From an uncultured Clostridium sp. (GTDB lineage Bacteria; Bacillota; Clostridia; Lachnospirales; Lachnospiraceae): 64,000 bases of DNA. Below are positions 30,242-38,597 of this stretch, in pieces. Within the stretch, counting starts at the first letter, position 1. Each line of letters begins with the position of its first letter. The notes beneath the pieces are model-generated. The model searched no databases. It had not been told where the DNA came from and worked only from the letters and a program-made list of their open reading frames with translations. The stretch spans positions 62,001 through 126,000 of the forward strand of contig CALAAS010000050.1 in assembly GCA_937885015.1 (NCBI GenBank), written 5' to 3'. A program made the position numbers and the translations under genes.

Positions 30242-30517
30242 ATGACATTTGTATATCCGGCGATTTTTACGCCGAAAGAGGATGGAACGGGTTATGTGGC
30301 AGAATTTCCGGATTTGGAATGCTGCCGGGCCGAGGGACCGGATCTGGAGGATGCAGTGGAAAATGCCAGGGATGCGGCCTACAACTGGATTATGCTGGAG
30401 CTGGAGGAAGAAGGAGATCTGCCGGCGCAGACTCACCTGGATGATATGGAACTTCCTCCGGGCGCCATGGTAAAGCAGATTATGGTTCGCGTTAAACTGC
30501 TTCCAGATAATGATTAA
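30242..30517 (+). CDS. HicB-like protein without a HicA partner
   Basis: 91 residues with the HicB fold pattern: YPAIFTPKEDGTGYVAEFPD, then a helix with EDAVENARDAAYNWI. HicB is normally the antitoxin of a HicAB pair, with a C-terminal DNA-binding domain. Here that domain is absent and no hicA-like ORF adjoins. It begins 16 bases after ppaC and may be an orphan HicB-fold protein in a housekeeping operon rather than a toxin-antitoxin system. Confidence 0.75.
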   Translation: MTFVYPAIFTPKEDGTGYVAEFPDLECCRAEGPDLEDAVENARDAAYNWIMLELEEEGDLPAQTHLDDMELPPGAMVKQIMVRVKLLPDND

Positions 30518-30556
30518 AAGGCACATAGCCAGGAAGGACACAGGGATACATAGGAT

Positions 30557-31171
30557 ATGAAACCAGAGAGGGAAAAGCAGAAAAAGAAAACCAGATGGAA
30601 ACCGGGAAATATGGTGTATCCGGTACCGGCGGTGCTGGTAAGCGTGGCGGGTTCAGCCGGAAACACCAACCTTTTTACTGTGGCCTGGACTGGAACGGTC
30701 TGCACCAATCCGCCGATGGCCTATATTTCTGTCCGTCCGGAGCGCTATTCCTACCAGCTGCTCCGGGAAACCGGGGAATTCGTGATCAACCTGACCACAG
30801 AGACTCTTGCTCGCGCCACCGATTACTGCGGCGTGCGCTCGGGGCGGGATACAGATAAATGGAAGGACACAGGCCTCACTCCCATGGAGGCATTTGAGGT
30901 AAAGGCGCCGCTGGTTGCAGAGAGTCCGGTTAGCATTGAGTGTCGGGTCAGGGAGGTCAGGGAGCTGGGCTCTCACCACATGTTTTTGGCGGATGTGGTA
31001 TCTGTGGATGTGGATGAACAGTGGCTGAATCCCGGTGGTGCGCTGGAGCTTTCCAGGGCCAGACCCATTGTGTATTCCCATGGCGGGTATTACGGACTGT
31101 CGGATCTTATGGGGACCTTTGGCTGGAGTGTTAAAAAGAAAAACAGAAATACAAGGCGGGACAGAAAATGA
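30557..31171 (+). CDS. Flavin reductase-like FMN-binding protein
   Basis: 204 residues of the flavin reductase-like split-barrel family. It shows YPVPAVLVSV, NLFTVAWTGTVCTNPPMAYISVRP and the strand-helix pattern ETGEFVINLTTE, which forms the FMN site. Members reduce FMN or act as small flavoprotein electron carriers in anaerobes. The partner is unknown. The final four bases overlap aroK (ATGA). The C-terminus is very basic. Confidence 0.85.
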   Translation: MKPEREKQKKKTRWKPGNMVYPVPAVLVSVAGSAGNTNLFTVAWTGTVCTNPPMAYISVRPERYSYQLLRETGEFVINLTTETLARATDYCGVRSGRDTDKWKDTGLTPMEAFEVKAPLVAESPVSIECRVREVRELGSHHMFLADVVSVDVDEQWLNPGGALELSRARPIVYSHGGYYGLSDLMGTFGWSVKKKNRNTRRDRK

Positions 31172-31713
31172 AAAACAATATAACGCTGATCGGAATGCCA
31201 TCGGCTGGAAAAAGTACGGTGGGGGTGCTCCTTGCCAAGCGACTTGGATACTCCTTTGTGGATTCTGATCTTCTGATTCAGGAACAGGAAGGAAAACGTT
31301 TAAAAGAGATTATCGAGGAGCAGGGAATGGATGGCTTCCTGGAGGTGGAAAATCAGGTCAATGCTTCTATACAGGCCAGCAGGTCCGTTATTGCCCCCGG
31401 AGGCAGTGTCATATACGGGGAAGAAGCGATGGAACATCTGAAATCGCTGGGGATCATTGTATACTTGAAAATCAGCTATGAAGAGCTGGAAAAGCGGGTG
31501 GGAGATGTGGTGGATCGCGGTGTGGCTCTGAAAGAGGGGATGACGCTTCGGGATCTCTATGAAGAGCGCTGCCGGTATTTTGAAGAGTATGCCGACCTGA
31601 CGGTGGACGAAGAGGGGAAGACGCTGGGAGACGTGGTGGATGAACTGCGGGAACAGATGGAGGACAGAGGCTATGTGCTGAGACAACGGTCAGAAGCTCA
31701 GGAGGACGCATAG
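31168..31713 (+). CDS. aroK: Shikimate kinase
   Basis: 181 residues. The P-loop GMPSAGKST is at 9-17, followed by DSDLLIQEQEG (shikimate-binding Asp), the GGS of APGGSVIY, and RGVALKEGMTLRDLYEER with YADLTVD as in the LID and adenine regions. It converts shikimate to shikimate 3-phosphate for aromatic amino acid synthesis. Another pathway gene, aroD, is 3 kb downstream on the other strand. Start overlaps the flavin reductase stop. Confidence 0.88.
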   Translation: MKNNITLIGMPSAGKSTVGVLLAKRLGYSFVDSDLLIQEQEGKRLKEIIEEQGMDGFLEVENQVNASIQASRSVIAPGGSVIYGEEAMEHLKSLGIIVYLKISYEELEKRVGDVVDRGVALKEGMTLRDLYEERCRYFEEYADLTVDEEGKTLGDVVDELREQMEDRGYVLRQRSEAQEDA

Positions 31714-31750
31714 GTGTTGTTAAGAGTGTGATAAGATTGACATAAATCCA

Positions 31751-31779
31751 TTGAACGATTGTTTTCTTTCCTGTAAGAT
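31751..31779 (+). promoter_or_regulatory. Promoter of the CorC-like gene and its leader
   Basis: TTGAAC (31751-31756), 17 bases, TAAGAT (31774-31779). The start would be near 31787, giving a 5' leader of about 245 bases. A separate TTGACA at 31737-31742 has no fitting -10. Confidence 0.5.
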
Positions 31780-31853
31780 AAAGCAATATAGCGGCTATGC
31801 GAGGTGCGGAAGGCTTTTGCAGCGGCTGTAAGAAAAAGGAGAGAAAGAGAAAC

Positions 31854-32060
31854 ATGGACGACGGCCCTGCGGATGCGGACTCGGATACAGATACAAATAA
31901 AAGAGAAATGAGAAAAAGGCGTGATCGGTCAGAAATGACGGATCATGCCTTTTTGTGCATCGCGAATCCGAATCGGCGGCTGCTGCTATATTCGGGAATA
32001 CCGGAAGTTCATGGAAAGAGAAAGGAACAGATATGGGAGAATTACCAGGGCAACTATTGA
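31854..32060 (+). CDS. Asp-rich leader ORF overlapping the CorC-like gene
   Basis: A 68-residue reading frame, ATG 31854 to TGA 32058-32060, preceded by AAGGAGAG with long spacing (about 11 bases). The N-terminus MDDGPADADSDTDTNKREM has six Asp in the first 13 residues plus an early Pro, then a basic stretch (REMRKRRDR). The frame passes through an intrinsic terminator (31913-31954) and ends 28 bases inside the start of the downstream CorC/CNNM gene. Acidic and Pro-rich N-termini destabilise translating ribosomes at low magnesium, which is how E. coli MgtL senses magnesium. That this ORF works in the same way is my inference. It could also be a non-coding leader that happens to be open. Confidence 0.45.
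   Translation: MDDGPADADSDTDTNKREMRKRRDRSEMTDHAFLCIANPNRRLLLYSGIPEVHGKRKEQIWENYQGNY
31913..31956 (+). terminator. Intrinsic terminator inside the CorC leader ORF
   Basis: AAAAAGGCGTGATC (31913-31926) pairs with GATCATGCCTTTTT (31941-31954) with one wobble. Inside it, GTCA/TGAC closes a GAAA tetraloop. The stem ends in five T residues. It lies before the CorC-like start (32033), so it acts as an attenuator, not as an end-of-operon terminator. Confidence 0.85.
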
Positions 32061-33403
32061 TTCAGGCAGTATTGATTTTCGTAAATGCGTTTTTTGCGGC
32101 AACGGAGATTGCTGTTTTGTCGCTGAATACGGCAAAGCTGAAGAAGCAGCGGGAAGAAGGAGACAGGATGGCTGGAAAGCTTCTTAGGATGGCGGAAGAA
32201 CCATCGGATTTTCTGTCCACGATTCAGGTGGGAATCACGCTGGCAGGATTTCTGGGGAGTGCTTTTGCGGCAGAAAATTTTTCGGCCGGCCTGACCCGGC
32301 TATTATATGATGATCTGGGGGTTACAGCGGTTCCAAGGCCGGTTATTTCAACCTTGTCCCTGGTGTTGATTACGATTGCATTGTCATATTTTACCCTGAT
32401 TTTTGGAGAGCTGGTGCCCAAACGGATTGCCATGCAGAAGCCTGACCAGGTAGCGCGGATCGCCTGCGGACCCGTGAGTTTGATCGCCCGGATCATGCGG
32501 CCGGTTATCAATTTTCTGGCTTTTTCAACCAACCTGACACTGCGGATGCTGCATCTGAAAACGGAAGCAGAGGAAGAGGCAGTAACAGAGGATGAGATCC
32601 GGCTGATGATCGATCTGGGAAAGGAAAACGGAGCCATCGGGGAAGAGGAGAAAGAATGGCTTCAGAATGTATTTGACTTTGGCGATACCACGGCGGAAGA
32701 GGTCATGACCCGGGAGTTTGAGATAGAATCATTGAGGATCACGGACGGGGAGGAAGAGATTTTTCGGAAGATCCGGGAGACCGGTCTTTCCAGATTTCCG
32801 GTATACGATGAGAAAAATCAGGATATTTTAGGAATTCTCTATGCCAGAGAGTACCTGCTGAACCGGGGAGACGGAGGAAAGAAAAGTCTTCGGGAATTAT
32901 TGCATCCGGCCTGGTTTGTGCCGGAATCCATTCACACGGATCTTCTGTTCCAGGAGTTGCAGAAACGAAAACTTCACATGGCGATCGTAGTAGGAGAATA
33001 TGGAAATATCAACGGAATTGTTACCATGGAGGACCTTCTGGAAGAGATCGTGGGCAATATCTACGACGAATTTGACCCGGAGGAAGATCCGGAGCCGGAA
33101 CGGATCGAGAATGGCCAATGGCGTTTTCCGGGCAGTACTCCGGTGGAGGAGGCGGCGAAATGTATGGGGGTTCGTCTTCCGGAATCCGAGGATTATGATA
33201 CTCTGGGCGGACTGATGCTGGATCGTCTGGGAACGGTTCCCGGGGATGGGACAACGGTGGAAGTGGAATTGGACGGAATCTGCCTGCAGGCGGAAAAGAT
33301 TCGCAACCGGAGGATCGAGTCGGTCCTGATCCGCCTGGCGGAGAAATCGTCTGCATCGGCAGAGAAGAAAAACGAAAATTCAGACAATTATGTAGAAAAA
33401 TAA
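32033..33403 (+). CDS. CNNM/CorC-family transporter-associated membrane protein (hemolysin C-like)
   Basis: 456 residues. The N-terminal CNNM transmembrane domain (about 1-190, with FVNAFFAATEIAVLSLN and the signature IQVGITLAGFLGSAFA) is followed by a CBS pair (about 205-330, RFPVYDEKNQDILGILYARE, VVGEYGNINGIVTMEDLLEE) and a CorC_HlyC domain at the C-terminus. Family members, including bacterial MpfA/CorC, are linked to magnesium (some to cobalt or sodium) efflux. ATG 32033 has AAGGA seven bases ahead; a longer in-frame start lies in the leader and has no ribosome site. The acidic leader ORF and terminator ahead suggest translation-dependent attenuation. Confidence 0.9.
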   Translation: MGELPGQLLIQAVLIFVNAFFAATEIAVLSLNTAKLKKQREEGDRMAGKLLRMAEEPSDFLSTIQVGITLAGFLGSAFAAENFSAGLTRLLYDDLGVTAVPRPVISTLSLVLITIALSYFTLIFGELVPKRIAMQKPDQVARIACGPVSLIARIMRPVINFLAFSTNLTLRMLHLKTEAEEEAVTEDEIRLMIDLGKENGAIGEEEKEWLQNVFDFGDTTAEEVMTREFEIESLRITDGEEEIFRKIRETGLSRFPVYDEKNQDILGILYAREYLLNRGDGGKKSLRELLHPAWFVPESIHTDLLFQELQKRKLHMAIVVGEYGNINGIVTMEDLLEEIVGNIYDEFDPEEDPEPERIENGQWRFPGSTPVEEAAKCMGVRLPESEDYDTLGGLMLDRLGTVPGDGTTVEVELDGICLQAEKIRNRRIESVLIRLAEKSSASAEKKNENSDNYVEK

Positions 33404-33480
33404 TAGTTGCAAATTTCTGAAAAAACCAATAAAATAATAGACGGGAACTTTTTAACAAAAAAATAACAGCTGATCGGAAG

Positions 33481-33523
33481 TGCTGCAAAATGATAAAATA
33501 CGATTTTGCAGCATTTCTTTTTT
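33481..33523 (+). terminator. Intrinsic terminator after the CorC-like gene
   Basis: TGCTGCAAAAT (33481-33491) pairs perfectly with ATTTTGCAGCA (33503-33513) around GATAAAATACG, followed by TTTCTTTTTT. Confidence 0.9.
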
Positions 33524-33547
33524 AACACAATGTGAGGTGCGCAGAAT

Positions 33548-34828
33548 ATGCTGAAAAAGAAATCGCTGACCAGAGATGAACGCTTTGTTTGCCTGGCGAT
33601 GATTCCGTTTTATTTTATTGCGGTGGGACTGCTGGTGCAGCCGATCGATTCGATTGTGGAAGGGATCTACCACATGATCTGGGAGCCGGATTTCCTTATT
33701 ACCGATTATATGGCCATCGGAGGAATGGGCGCTGCCTTTGTCAATGCGGGGGCATTGGCGCTTTTGAGTATTGCATTTGTCTATTATATGGGCATGGAGA
33801 TGGATGGCCATACCATTACCTCCTGCTGTCTGATGTTTGGTTTTTCTCTGTTCGGAAAGAATCTGATGAATATCTGGGCCATTATCCTGGGCGTATTTCT
33901 TTATGCAAAATACCATAAAACATCTCTGTCACGATATATTTATATTGCCATGTACGGCACCAGCCTGTCGCCGATTATCACACAGATCATGCATATTGTG
34001 GAGATGCCGGTTTCGCAGCGCATCTTGCTGTCGCTGCTTCTTGGGATCTGCATTGGCTTTGTCCTGCCGCCGCTGTCCACACATGTTCACTATTCTCACC
34101 AGGGTTATTCCCTCTACAATGTGGGATTTTCAGCGGGGATCATTGCGACAGTGGTGGTATCTGGCCTTAAATCCGTGGGGATCCAGACGGAGGAGCGTCT
34201 GATCTGGTCAACGGGAAATAACAGTATGCTGCTGGTAACGTTGATGATCCTGTTTATGGGCATGATCATGGTGGCGTTGCTCATGAGAGGAGAAGATGCG
34301 ATCCGAGGCTATGGACGGATTCTGAAGACACCCGGAATCAGCGGAACGGATTATCTGCAGTCAGAGGGCGGCGCAGCGGTAATGCTGAATATGGCCTTCA
34401 ATGGGCTTTTTGCCACTTTTTTTGTGTTGGCGGTGGGAGGAGATCTCAACGGTCCGACCCTGGGCGGTATCTTTACCATTGTCGGATTCAGTTCCACAGG
34501 AAAGCATCTGCGGAATATTTTCCCCATCATGATGGGGGTTTGTATGGCCAGCATGATGGGGGTCTGGGAAGTCAATGCGCCATCGCCTATTTTGGCCCTT
34601 CTGTTTTCCACGACGCTGGCGCCCATCGCTGGTGAATTTGGTCTTGTGTGCGGCACGCTGGCCGGTTTTCTGCACGCGGCAGTGGCACTGAATATCGGTA
34701 TCGTGTACGGCGGCATGAATCTGTACAATAATGGATTTGCCGGCGGTATTGTGGCGATATTTCTGGTACCGGTATTCCAGTCTGTGAGAGACCGGAAGGC
34801 ACGGGCCCAGGGAGATATTTCGCTGTAG
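33548..34828 (+). CDS. DUF1576 integral membrane protein
   Basis: 426 residues, about 12 hydrophobic segments. It matches my memory of DUF1576, a transporter-like family without known substrate. The two halves are related: the first has GHTITSCCLMFGFSLFGKNL then NIWAIILGV, and the second has LGGIFTIVGFSSTGKHLRNI then FPIMMGV; likewise SLYNVGFSAGIIAT and NLYNNGFAGGIVAI. This internal duplication is typical of secondary transporters. GAGGTG is the ribosome site. It stands alone between two terminator-bounded units. Confidence 0.8.
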   Translation: MLKKKSLTRDERFVCLAMIPFYFIAVGLLVQPIDSIVEGIYHMIWEPDFLITDYMAIGGMGAAFVNAGALALLSIAFVYYMGMEMDGHTITSCCLMFGFSLFGKNLMNIWAIILGVFLYAKYHKTSLSRYIYIAMYGTSLSPIITQIMHIVEMPVSQRILLSLLLGICIGFVLPPLSTHVHYSHQGYSLYNVGFSAGIIATVVVSGLKSVGIQTEERLIWSTGNNSMLLVTLMILFMGMIMVALLMRGEDAIRGYGRILKTPGISGTDYLQSEGGAAVMLNMAFNGLFATFFVLAVGGDLNGPTLGGIFTIVGFSSTGKHLRNIFPIMMGVCMASMMGVWEVNAPSPILALLFSTTLAPIAGEFGLVCGTLAGFLHAAVALNIGIVYGGMNLYNNGFAGGIVAIFLVPVFQSVRDRKARAQGDISL

Positions 34829-34833
34829 GCCGG

Positions 34834-35610
34834 TCAGATCGTTTCTGACAGCAGCTGCAGTGCCGTCAGGAATTCATCCAGCTGTCTGGCGGGGAGCTGT
34901 CCCGGGGCGGAGGCGGTTCTGGCGGCCCCGAAGGTAATGCAGGAGCCGAAGATGCCGCCGGTTATACGGCTGATGCCGCCCAGCTTTCCCATGGACATGG
35001 TCACAACGGGAATGTCCGGGTATTTTTCCTTCATAGTCAAAGTGGCGTCCAGGAGCGTCAGAACATCTCGAGGAGTTTGCGGCATGACGGCGTATTTGGA
35101 GATATCAGCTCCAAGGGCGTTCATCTGGCACAGGCTTTCGATGATCTCTGCCCCGGACGGTGTTTTATGAAAATCGTGGCGGGAGCCGATGAGAGCTGCG
35201 CCGCAGCCATGGGCGATTTCCGCCATTGCCTGCATGATTGTATTGCCTTTGGTAAGTTCTGCGTCTGCCATGGCGGGGATGCCGCTTTCCAGCGCCTGCT
35301 GGTTGCAGCGCAGATAAGCGGCAGGGGAAAGATCGATCTCTCCACCTTCTGGACGGGTGCGGATAGTAAAAAGAAGAGGAATCTGCCCCAGCGCTTCCTG
35401 AATGGTCGGCAGGGCGGATGCCAGAGCATCCGGATCTTCCAGGCCGTCAAAATAATCGGCTCGCCATTCTGCCAGGTCGCAGGGGATTTCTTTCAGAAGA
35501 GCTGCTTCTTTGAGCAAATCTTTCAGGCTGCGGCTTACCAGCGGAATGCAGATCTTGGGTTTTCCTTTTCCAATTTCAAGTTTTCTTATAATGTCAGAAG
35601 TTTTTTTCAT
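34834..35610 (-). CDS. aroD: 3-dehydroquinate dehydratase, type I
   Basis: 258 residues, third step of the shikimate pathway. Type I features are visible: EWRADYF (substrate and Glu), SRHDFHKTPS with the catalytic His, the Schiff-base Lys in KYAVMP, and the closing FGSCITFGAA. The start was set at ATG 35610, which has GAGG eight bases ahead. A longer frame to 35715 would run through the promoter. It converges on the DUF1576 gene with five bases between stop codons, and no dedicated terminator is obvious there. Confidence 0.93.
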   Translation of the reverse strand: MKKTSDIIRKLEIGKGKPKICIPLVSRSLKDLLKEAALLKEIPCDLAEWRADYFDGLEDPDALASALPTIQEALGQIPLLFTIRTRPEGGEIDLSPAAYLRCNQQALESGIPAMADAELTKGNTIMQAMAEIAHGCGAALIGSRHDFHKTPSGAEIIESLCQMNALGADISKYAVMPQTPRDVLTLLDATLTMKEKYPDIPVVTMSMGKLGGISRITGGIFGSCITFGAARTASAPGQLPARQLDEFLTALQLLSETI

Positions 35611-35686
35611 GGCGTTATCCTCATAGGCATACGTATATATAGTTGACAGGAAACAGTCCGCAGAAAATCTGGGCGGATATGCTTTC

Positions 35687-35715
35687 AGTATAAATGTCCA
35701 GACTGGCCCTGTCAA
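35687..35715 (-). promoter_or_regulatory. Promoter of aroD
   Basis: On the minus strand TTGACA (35715-35710) and TATACT (35692-35687) are spaced by 17 bases, giving a 5' leader of about 70 bases. Confidence 0.75.
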
Positions 35716-35810
35716 ACGGTATCCGCAGGGAGAACTGCGCCTGGAAGAGCGCGGGCAGATGTTTTAACAGGATCTGAACTCCCACCGGCTTTCCACCTGA
35801 AAGCGGTTTA

Positions 35811-35819
35811 TGCTATAAT
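35811..35819 (+). promoter_or_regulatory. Extended -10 promoter of the antiporter gene
   Basis: TGCTATAAT (35811-35819) is an extended -10 element. The -35 region (TTCCAC, 35791) is weak. The start codon lies 45-60 bases downstream. Confidence 0.5.
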
Positions 35820-35863
35820 GACTGTGAAACAGGCATTATAGCATTGCGCATACCGTTTTTCGC

Positions 35864-37534
35864 ATGCATTGCCGGGATATGAAGGAAAAGGAGCTGATAC
35901 GAATTTCTACGTTTTATCTAATGCTGCTGGTGGCAGCTGTTATCTTTGTCTGCATTGCAGGCAGCCGTCTGTCGGGAAAGATAGGAGTCCCAACGCTGTT
36001 TATTTTTATTGCGTTGGGAATGATTTTCGGCTCGGACGGTATTTTTAAAATTCAATTTGACAATTTTCATTTTGCGGAGCAGATCTGCTCTGTCGCACTG
36101 GTATTTATCATGTTTTACGGCGGTTTCGGCACCAGATGGAGTGAAGCGCGACCGGTGGCCGGAAAATCTCTGCTGCTGTCATCGGCGGGCGTTGTTCTGA
36201 CTGCCATATTGACCGGGACTTTCTGCCATCTGGTGCTGAAGATGGAGGTGCTGGAGGGCCTGCTTCTGGGGGCAGTCCTGGGTTCTACCGATGCGGCCTC
36301 CGTATTCTCGATCCTGCGATCCAGAAAACTGAATTTAAAATATGGTTCAGCATCTATGCTGGAGCTGGAGAGCGGAAGCAACGACCCGTTTGCCTATATG
36401 ATGACACTGATTATTCTGTCTGCCATGTCGGGAGAAACGGACGGGGCAGCTATCCTCCATATGTTGTTTTTACAGCTGTTTGTTGGAATTCTGGTGGGGG
36501 CAGCGATAGCCTGGCTGTCTGCCTGGGTGCTGAACCGGGTGGAGTTTTCCGGCGAGGGATTTGACACGATTTTTGTGTTTGCGACGGCGCTGATCTCCTA
36601 TGGTCTTTCCGGAGTGCTGGGCGGGAATGGTTATCTGAGTACCTATCTGACCGGGATTATCATGGGAAATCGGGAATTGAAGAATCAGAAATCGCTGGTG
36701 GGGTTTTTTGATGCCTTTACAGGAATGATGCAGATGCTATTGTTTTTCTTGTTGGGTCTTCTGGCATTCCCCTCCCAGATGCCGGCGATCCTGCTCCCGG
36801 CTCTGTTTATTGCGCTGTTTTTGACGTTTGTGGCCAGACCGGCGGCGGTGGGAATTTTACTGGCGCCGTTTCGTCCGCACCTGGGGCAGTACCTGGTGGT
36901 ATCCTGGGCGGGACTGAGAGGAGCCGCTTCCATTGTATTTGCCATTACAGCGACGGTCAGTGAGAGCTATATGAAAAACGATATTTTTCACATCGTGTTC
37001 TGTGTGGTGCTGTTTTCTATTATATTTCAGGGTTCGCTTTTGCCGGTTATTGCCAGAAAGTGTCGGATGATCGATGATAAGACAGACGTTATGAAGACGT
37101 TTTCGGATTACACAGAAAATATGCAGATCCAGTTTATTCAGATCCCCATTGGAGGCGCCCACGCCTGGGCAAATAAGAAGATCTGCGATATTCCGCTGAT
37201 GGGCGGGATGCGGATCGTGGTAATCCGCCGGGACGGCCTGACGATTGTCCCCAGGGGCCAGACGGTTATTCTGGAAGGGGATACGGTGGTTCTGGGGGCG
37301 GAAGGATTTGTGGACAGCCGGGATATCCAGCTGAAGGAGATTGTTATCACGCCGGAGCATCGGTGGTGCGGAAAACAGATCTGCGAAGCAAAATTTTATA
37401 AAAATACGATTATCGTCATGATTAAGCGTGGAAGTCAGACGCTGATCCCCGATGGAAATACGGAAATTCGGGAGGGCGATCATGTGGTCGTCTATTCTCA
37501 GAAATTTCTGCAGGAAGCGCCGATTGGGACGTGA
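35864..37534 (+). CDS. CPA1-type cation/proton antiporter with two RCK_C (TrkA-C) domains
   Basis: 556 residues. The membrane part (about 15-400) has about 12 helices and the NhaP/CPA1 patterns: LGSTDAASVFSILRS, ELESGSNDPFAYM with the ion-binding Asn-Asp, and SWAGLRGAASIVFA. Two C-terminal RCK_C-like modules follow (about 412-480 and 485-550, WANKKICDIPLMGG... and WCGKQICEAKFYK...), each ending in GDTVVLGA or GDHVVVYS. This layout fits potassium/proton antiporters of the NhaP2/CvrA class; RCK_C domains in Firmicutes often bind c-di-AMP. A start at ATG 35879 is an alternative; neither has a strong ribosome site. Confidence 0.88.
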   Translation: MHCRDMKEKELIRISTFYLMLLVAAVIFVCIAGSRLSGKIGVPTLFIFIALGMIFGSDGIFKIQFDNFHFAEQICSVALVFIMFYGGFGTRWSEARPVAGKSLLLSSAGVVLTAILTGTFCHLVLKMEVLEGLLLGAVLGSTDAASVFSILRSRKLNLKYGSASMLELESGSNDPFAYMMTLIILSAMSGETDGAAILHMLFLQLFVGILVGAAIAWLSAWVLNRVEFSGEGFDTIFVFATALISYGLSGVLGGNGYLSTYLTGIIMGNRELKNQKSLVGFFDAFTGMMQMLLFFLLGLLAFPSQMPAILLPALFIALFLTFVARPAAVGILLAPFRPHLGQYLVVSWAGLRGAASIVFAITATVSESYMKNDIFHIVFCVVLFSIIFQGSLLPVIARKCRMIDDKTDVMKTFSDYTENMQIQFIQIPIGGAHAWANKKICDIPLMGGMRIVVIRRDGLTIVPRGQTVILEGDTVVLGAEGFVDSRDIQLKEIVITPEHRWCGKQICEAKFYKNTIIVMIKRGSQTLIPDGNTEIREGDHVVVYSQKFLQEAPIGT

Positions 37535-37545
37535 CGAAACCGCCG

Positions 37546-37578
37546 TCAGGCGGCAGTGGTTTTACCGCTGCCGCCTGA
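37546..37578. terminator. Hairpin shared by two convergent genes
   Basis: TCAGGCGGCAG (37546-37556) pairs with CTGCCGCCTGA (37568-37578), with further pairing inside. It spans the last codons and the stop of the dnaJ-like gene and lies 12 bases after the antiporter stop. No T-run follows in either direction, so it may block or stabilise rather than terminate. Confidence 0.5.
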
Positions 37579-38565
37579 TCTATGCCCGAAGGTTTCACTG
37601 CCGGATGCCTGGCAGGCCTGCTCGTAGGCCTTCAATTTTTCCGCGGCATCGCGGCTCAGAGAACGGGGAACATCAATCTGAACGGTCACGTACTGGTCGC
37701 CATGGACGGAAGCGTTTTTCAGGGAAATAATCCCTTTTCCGCGCAGCTTGATCCTGGTGCCGGACTGAGTTCCCGGCTGGATTTTGCAGAGAACATTGCC
37801 GTAGAGGGTGGAGACGAGTGCCTCGCCGCCGAATACAGCGGTGGTAAAGGGGATCCGGATGGAAGTATAAATGTCCATGCCGTTTCTTTCATAACCGGGT
37901 TTTGCCAGTACGGTTACGGAAAGCAGAAGATCCCCCGCTGCTCTGCCGCTGGTTCTGGGCATCCCTTTGCCCCGCAGACGGATGGACATTCCGCTTTCAA
38001 TTCCTGCGGGAATGTGAACCTGCAAAGACTCCTCCTGCCCGGTCTGCGGATTTTTCAGACGGATTATTTTATCGCAGCCAAGAGCGGCCTCTTCCAGGGA
38101 GACGGAAATATCTGCTGTAAGATCGGAACCCTTTTCGGAATCAGAATGAGGCGAAAATCCGTCAAAGAAACTGTGGAGGAAGTCATCCATACCGTCGCTC
38201 TCGAAATGGTATTCTGTATAGCTGTCTGGGCCGCTGCTGTAGCTTCTGCTAAAACCGCTGCCAAAACCGCCGTGAAAACCGTTGTCAAAACCGTTGCCAA
38301 AACTGCCGTGAAAGCCTTCTTTAGGCGCGCCGTCCTGGGAAAAGGCGGCATGGCCAAATTGGTCGTACAGCTTTTTCTTTTCCGGGTCGCTGAGAACGGA
38401 ATAGGCCTCTGAGATTTCTTTAAATTTTTGTTCTGCTTGGGCGTTTCCGGCATTGGAATCGGGATGGTATCGTTTGGCCAGGTTTCGATAGGCCTTTTTT
38501 ATTTCGTCGGCTTTTGCGCCCTTTTTCAGTCCGAGAATATCATAGTAATCCTGTGTCATTGCCAT
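37546..38565 (-). CDS. DnaJ/CbpA-type co-chaperone
   Basis: 339 residues. The J domain (about 5-72) has the HPD motif (YHPDSN) and [14 protein letters not shown] Gly/Phe-rich stretch follows (about 80-110, repeated [14 protein letters not shown]). The two substrate-binding beta domains follow without the CxxCxGxG zinc-finger repeats, so this is a type II (CbpA-like) J protein, not DnaJ proper. It stimulates DnaK ATPase. AGGAGGT precedes ATG 38565. It follows hsp20 by 32 bases in a two-gene heat-shock unit. Confidence 0.9.
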   Translation of the reverse strand: MAMTQDYYDILGLKKGAKADEIKKAYRNLAKRYHPDSNAGNAQAEQKFKEISEAYSVLSDPEKKKLYDQFGHAAFSQDGAPKEGFHGSFGNGFDNGFHGGFGSGFSRSYSSGPDSYTEYHFESDGMDDFLHSFFDGFSPHSDSEKGSDLTADISVSLEEAALGCDKIIRLKNPQTGQEESLQVHIPAGIESGMSIRLRGKGMPRTSGRAAGDLLLSVTVLAKPGYERNGMDIYTSIRIPFTTAVFGGEALVSTLYGNVLCKIQPGTQSGTRIKLRGKGIISLKNASVHGDQYVTVQIDVPRSLSRDAAEKLKAYEQACQASGSETFGHRSGGSGKTTAA

Positions 38566-38597
38566 GCTGTGTCACCTCCTTATTTTGCCTGCAGAGG

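Noticed and set aside
30242..30517. HicAB toxin-antitoxin system
   Set aside because: Only the HicB-like half is present; flanking bases hold no hicA-like frame on either strand.
31787..32032. M-box or yybP-ykoY metal riboswitch before the CorC-like gene
   Set aside because: The conserved aptamer segments of either class were not found; the leader ORF and terminator explain the region better.
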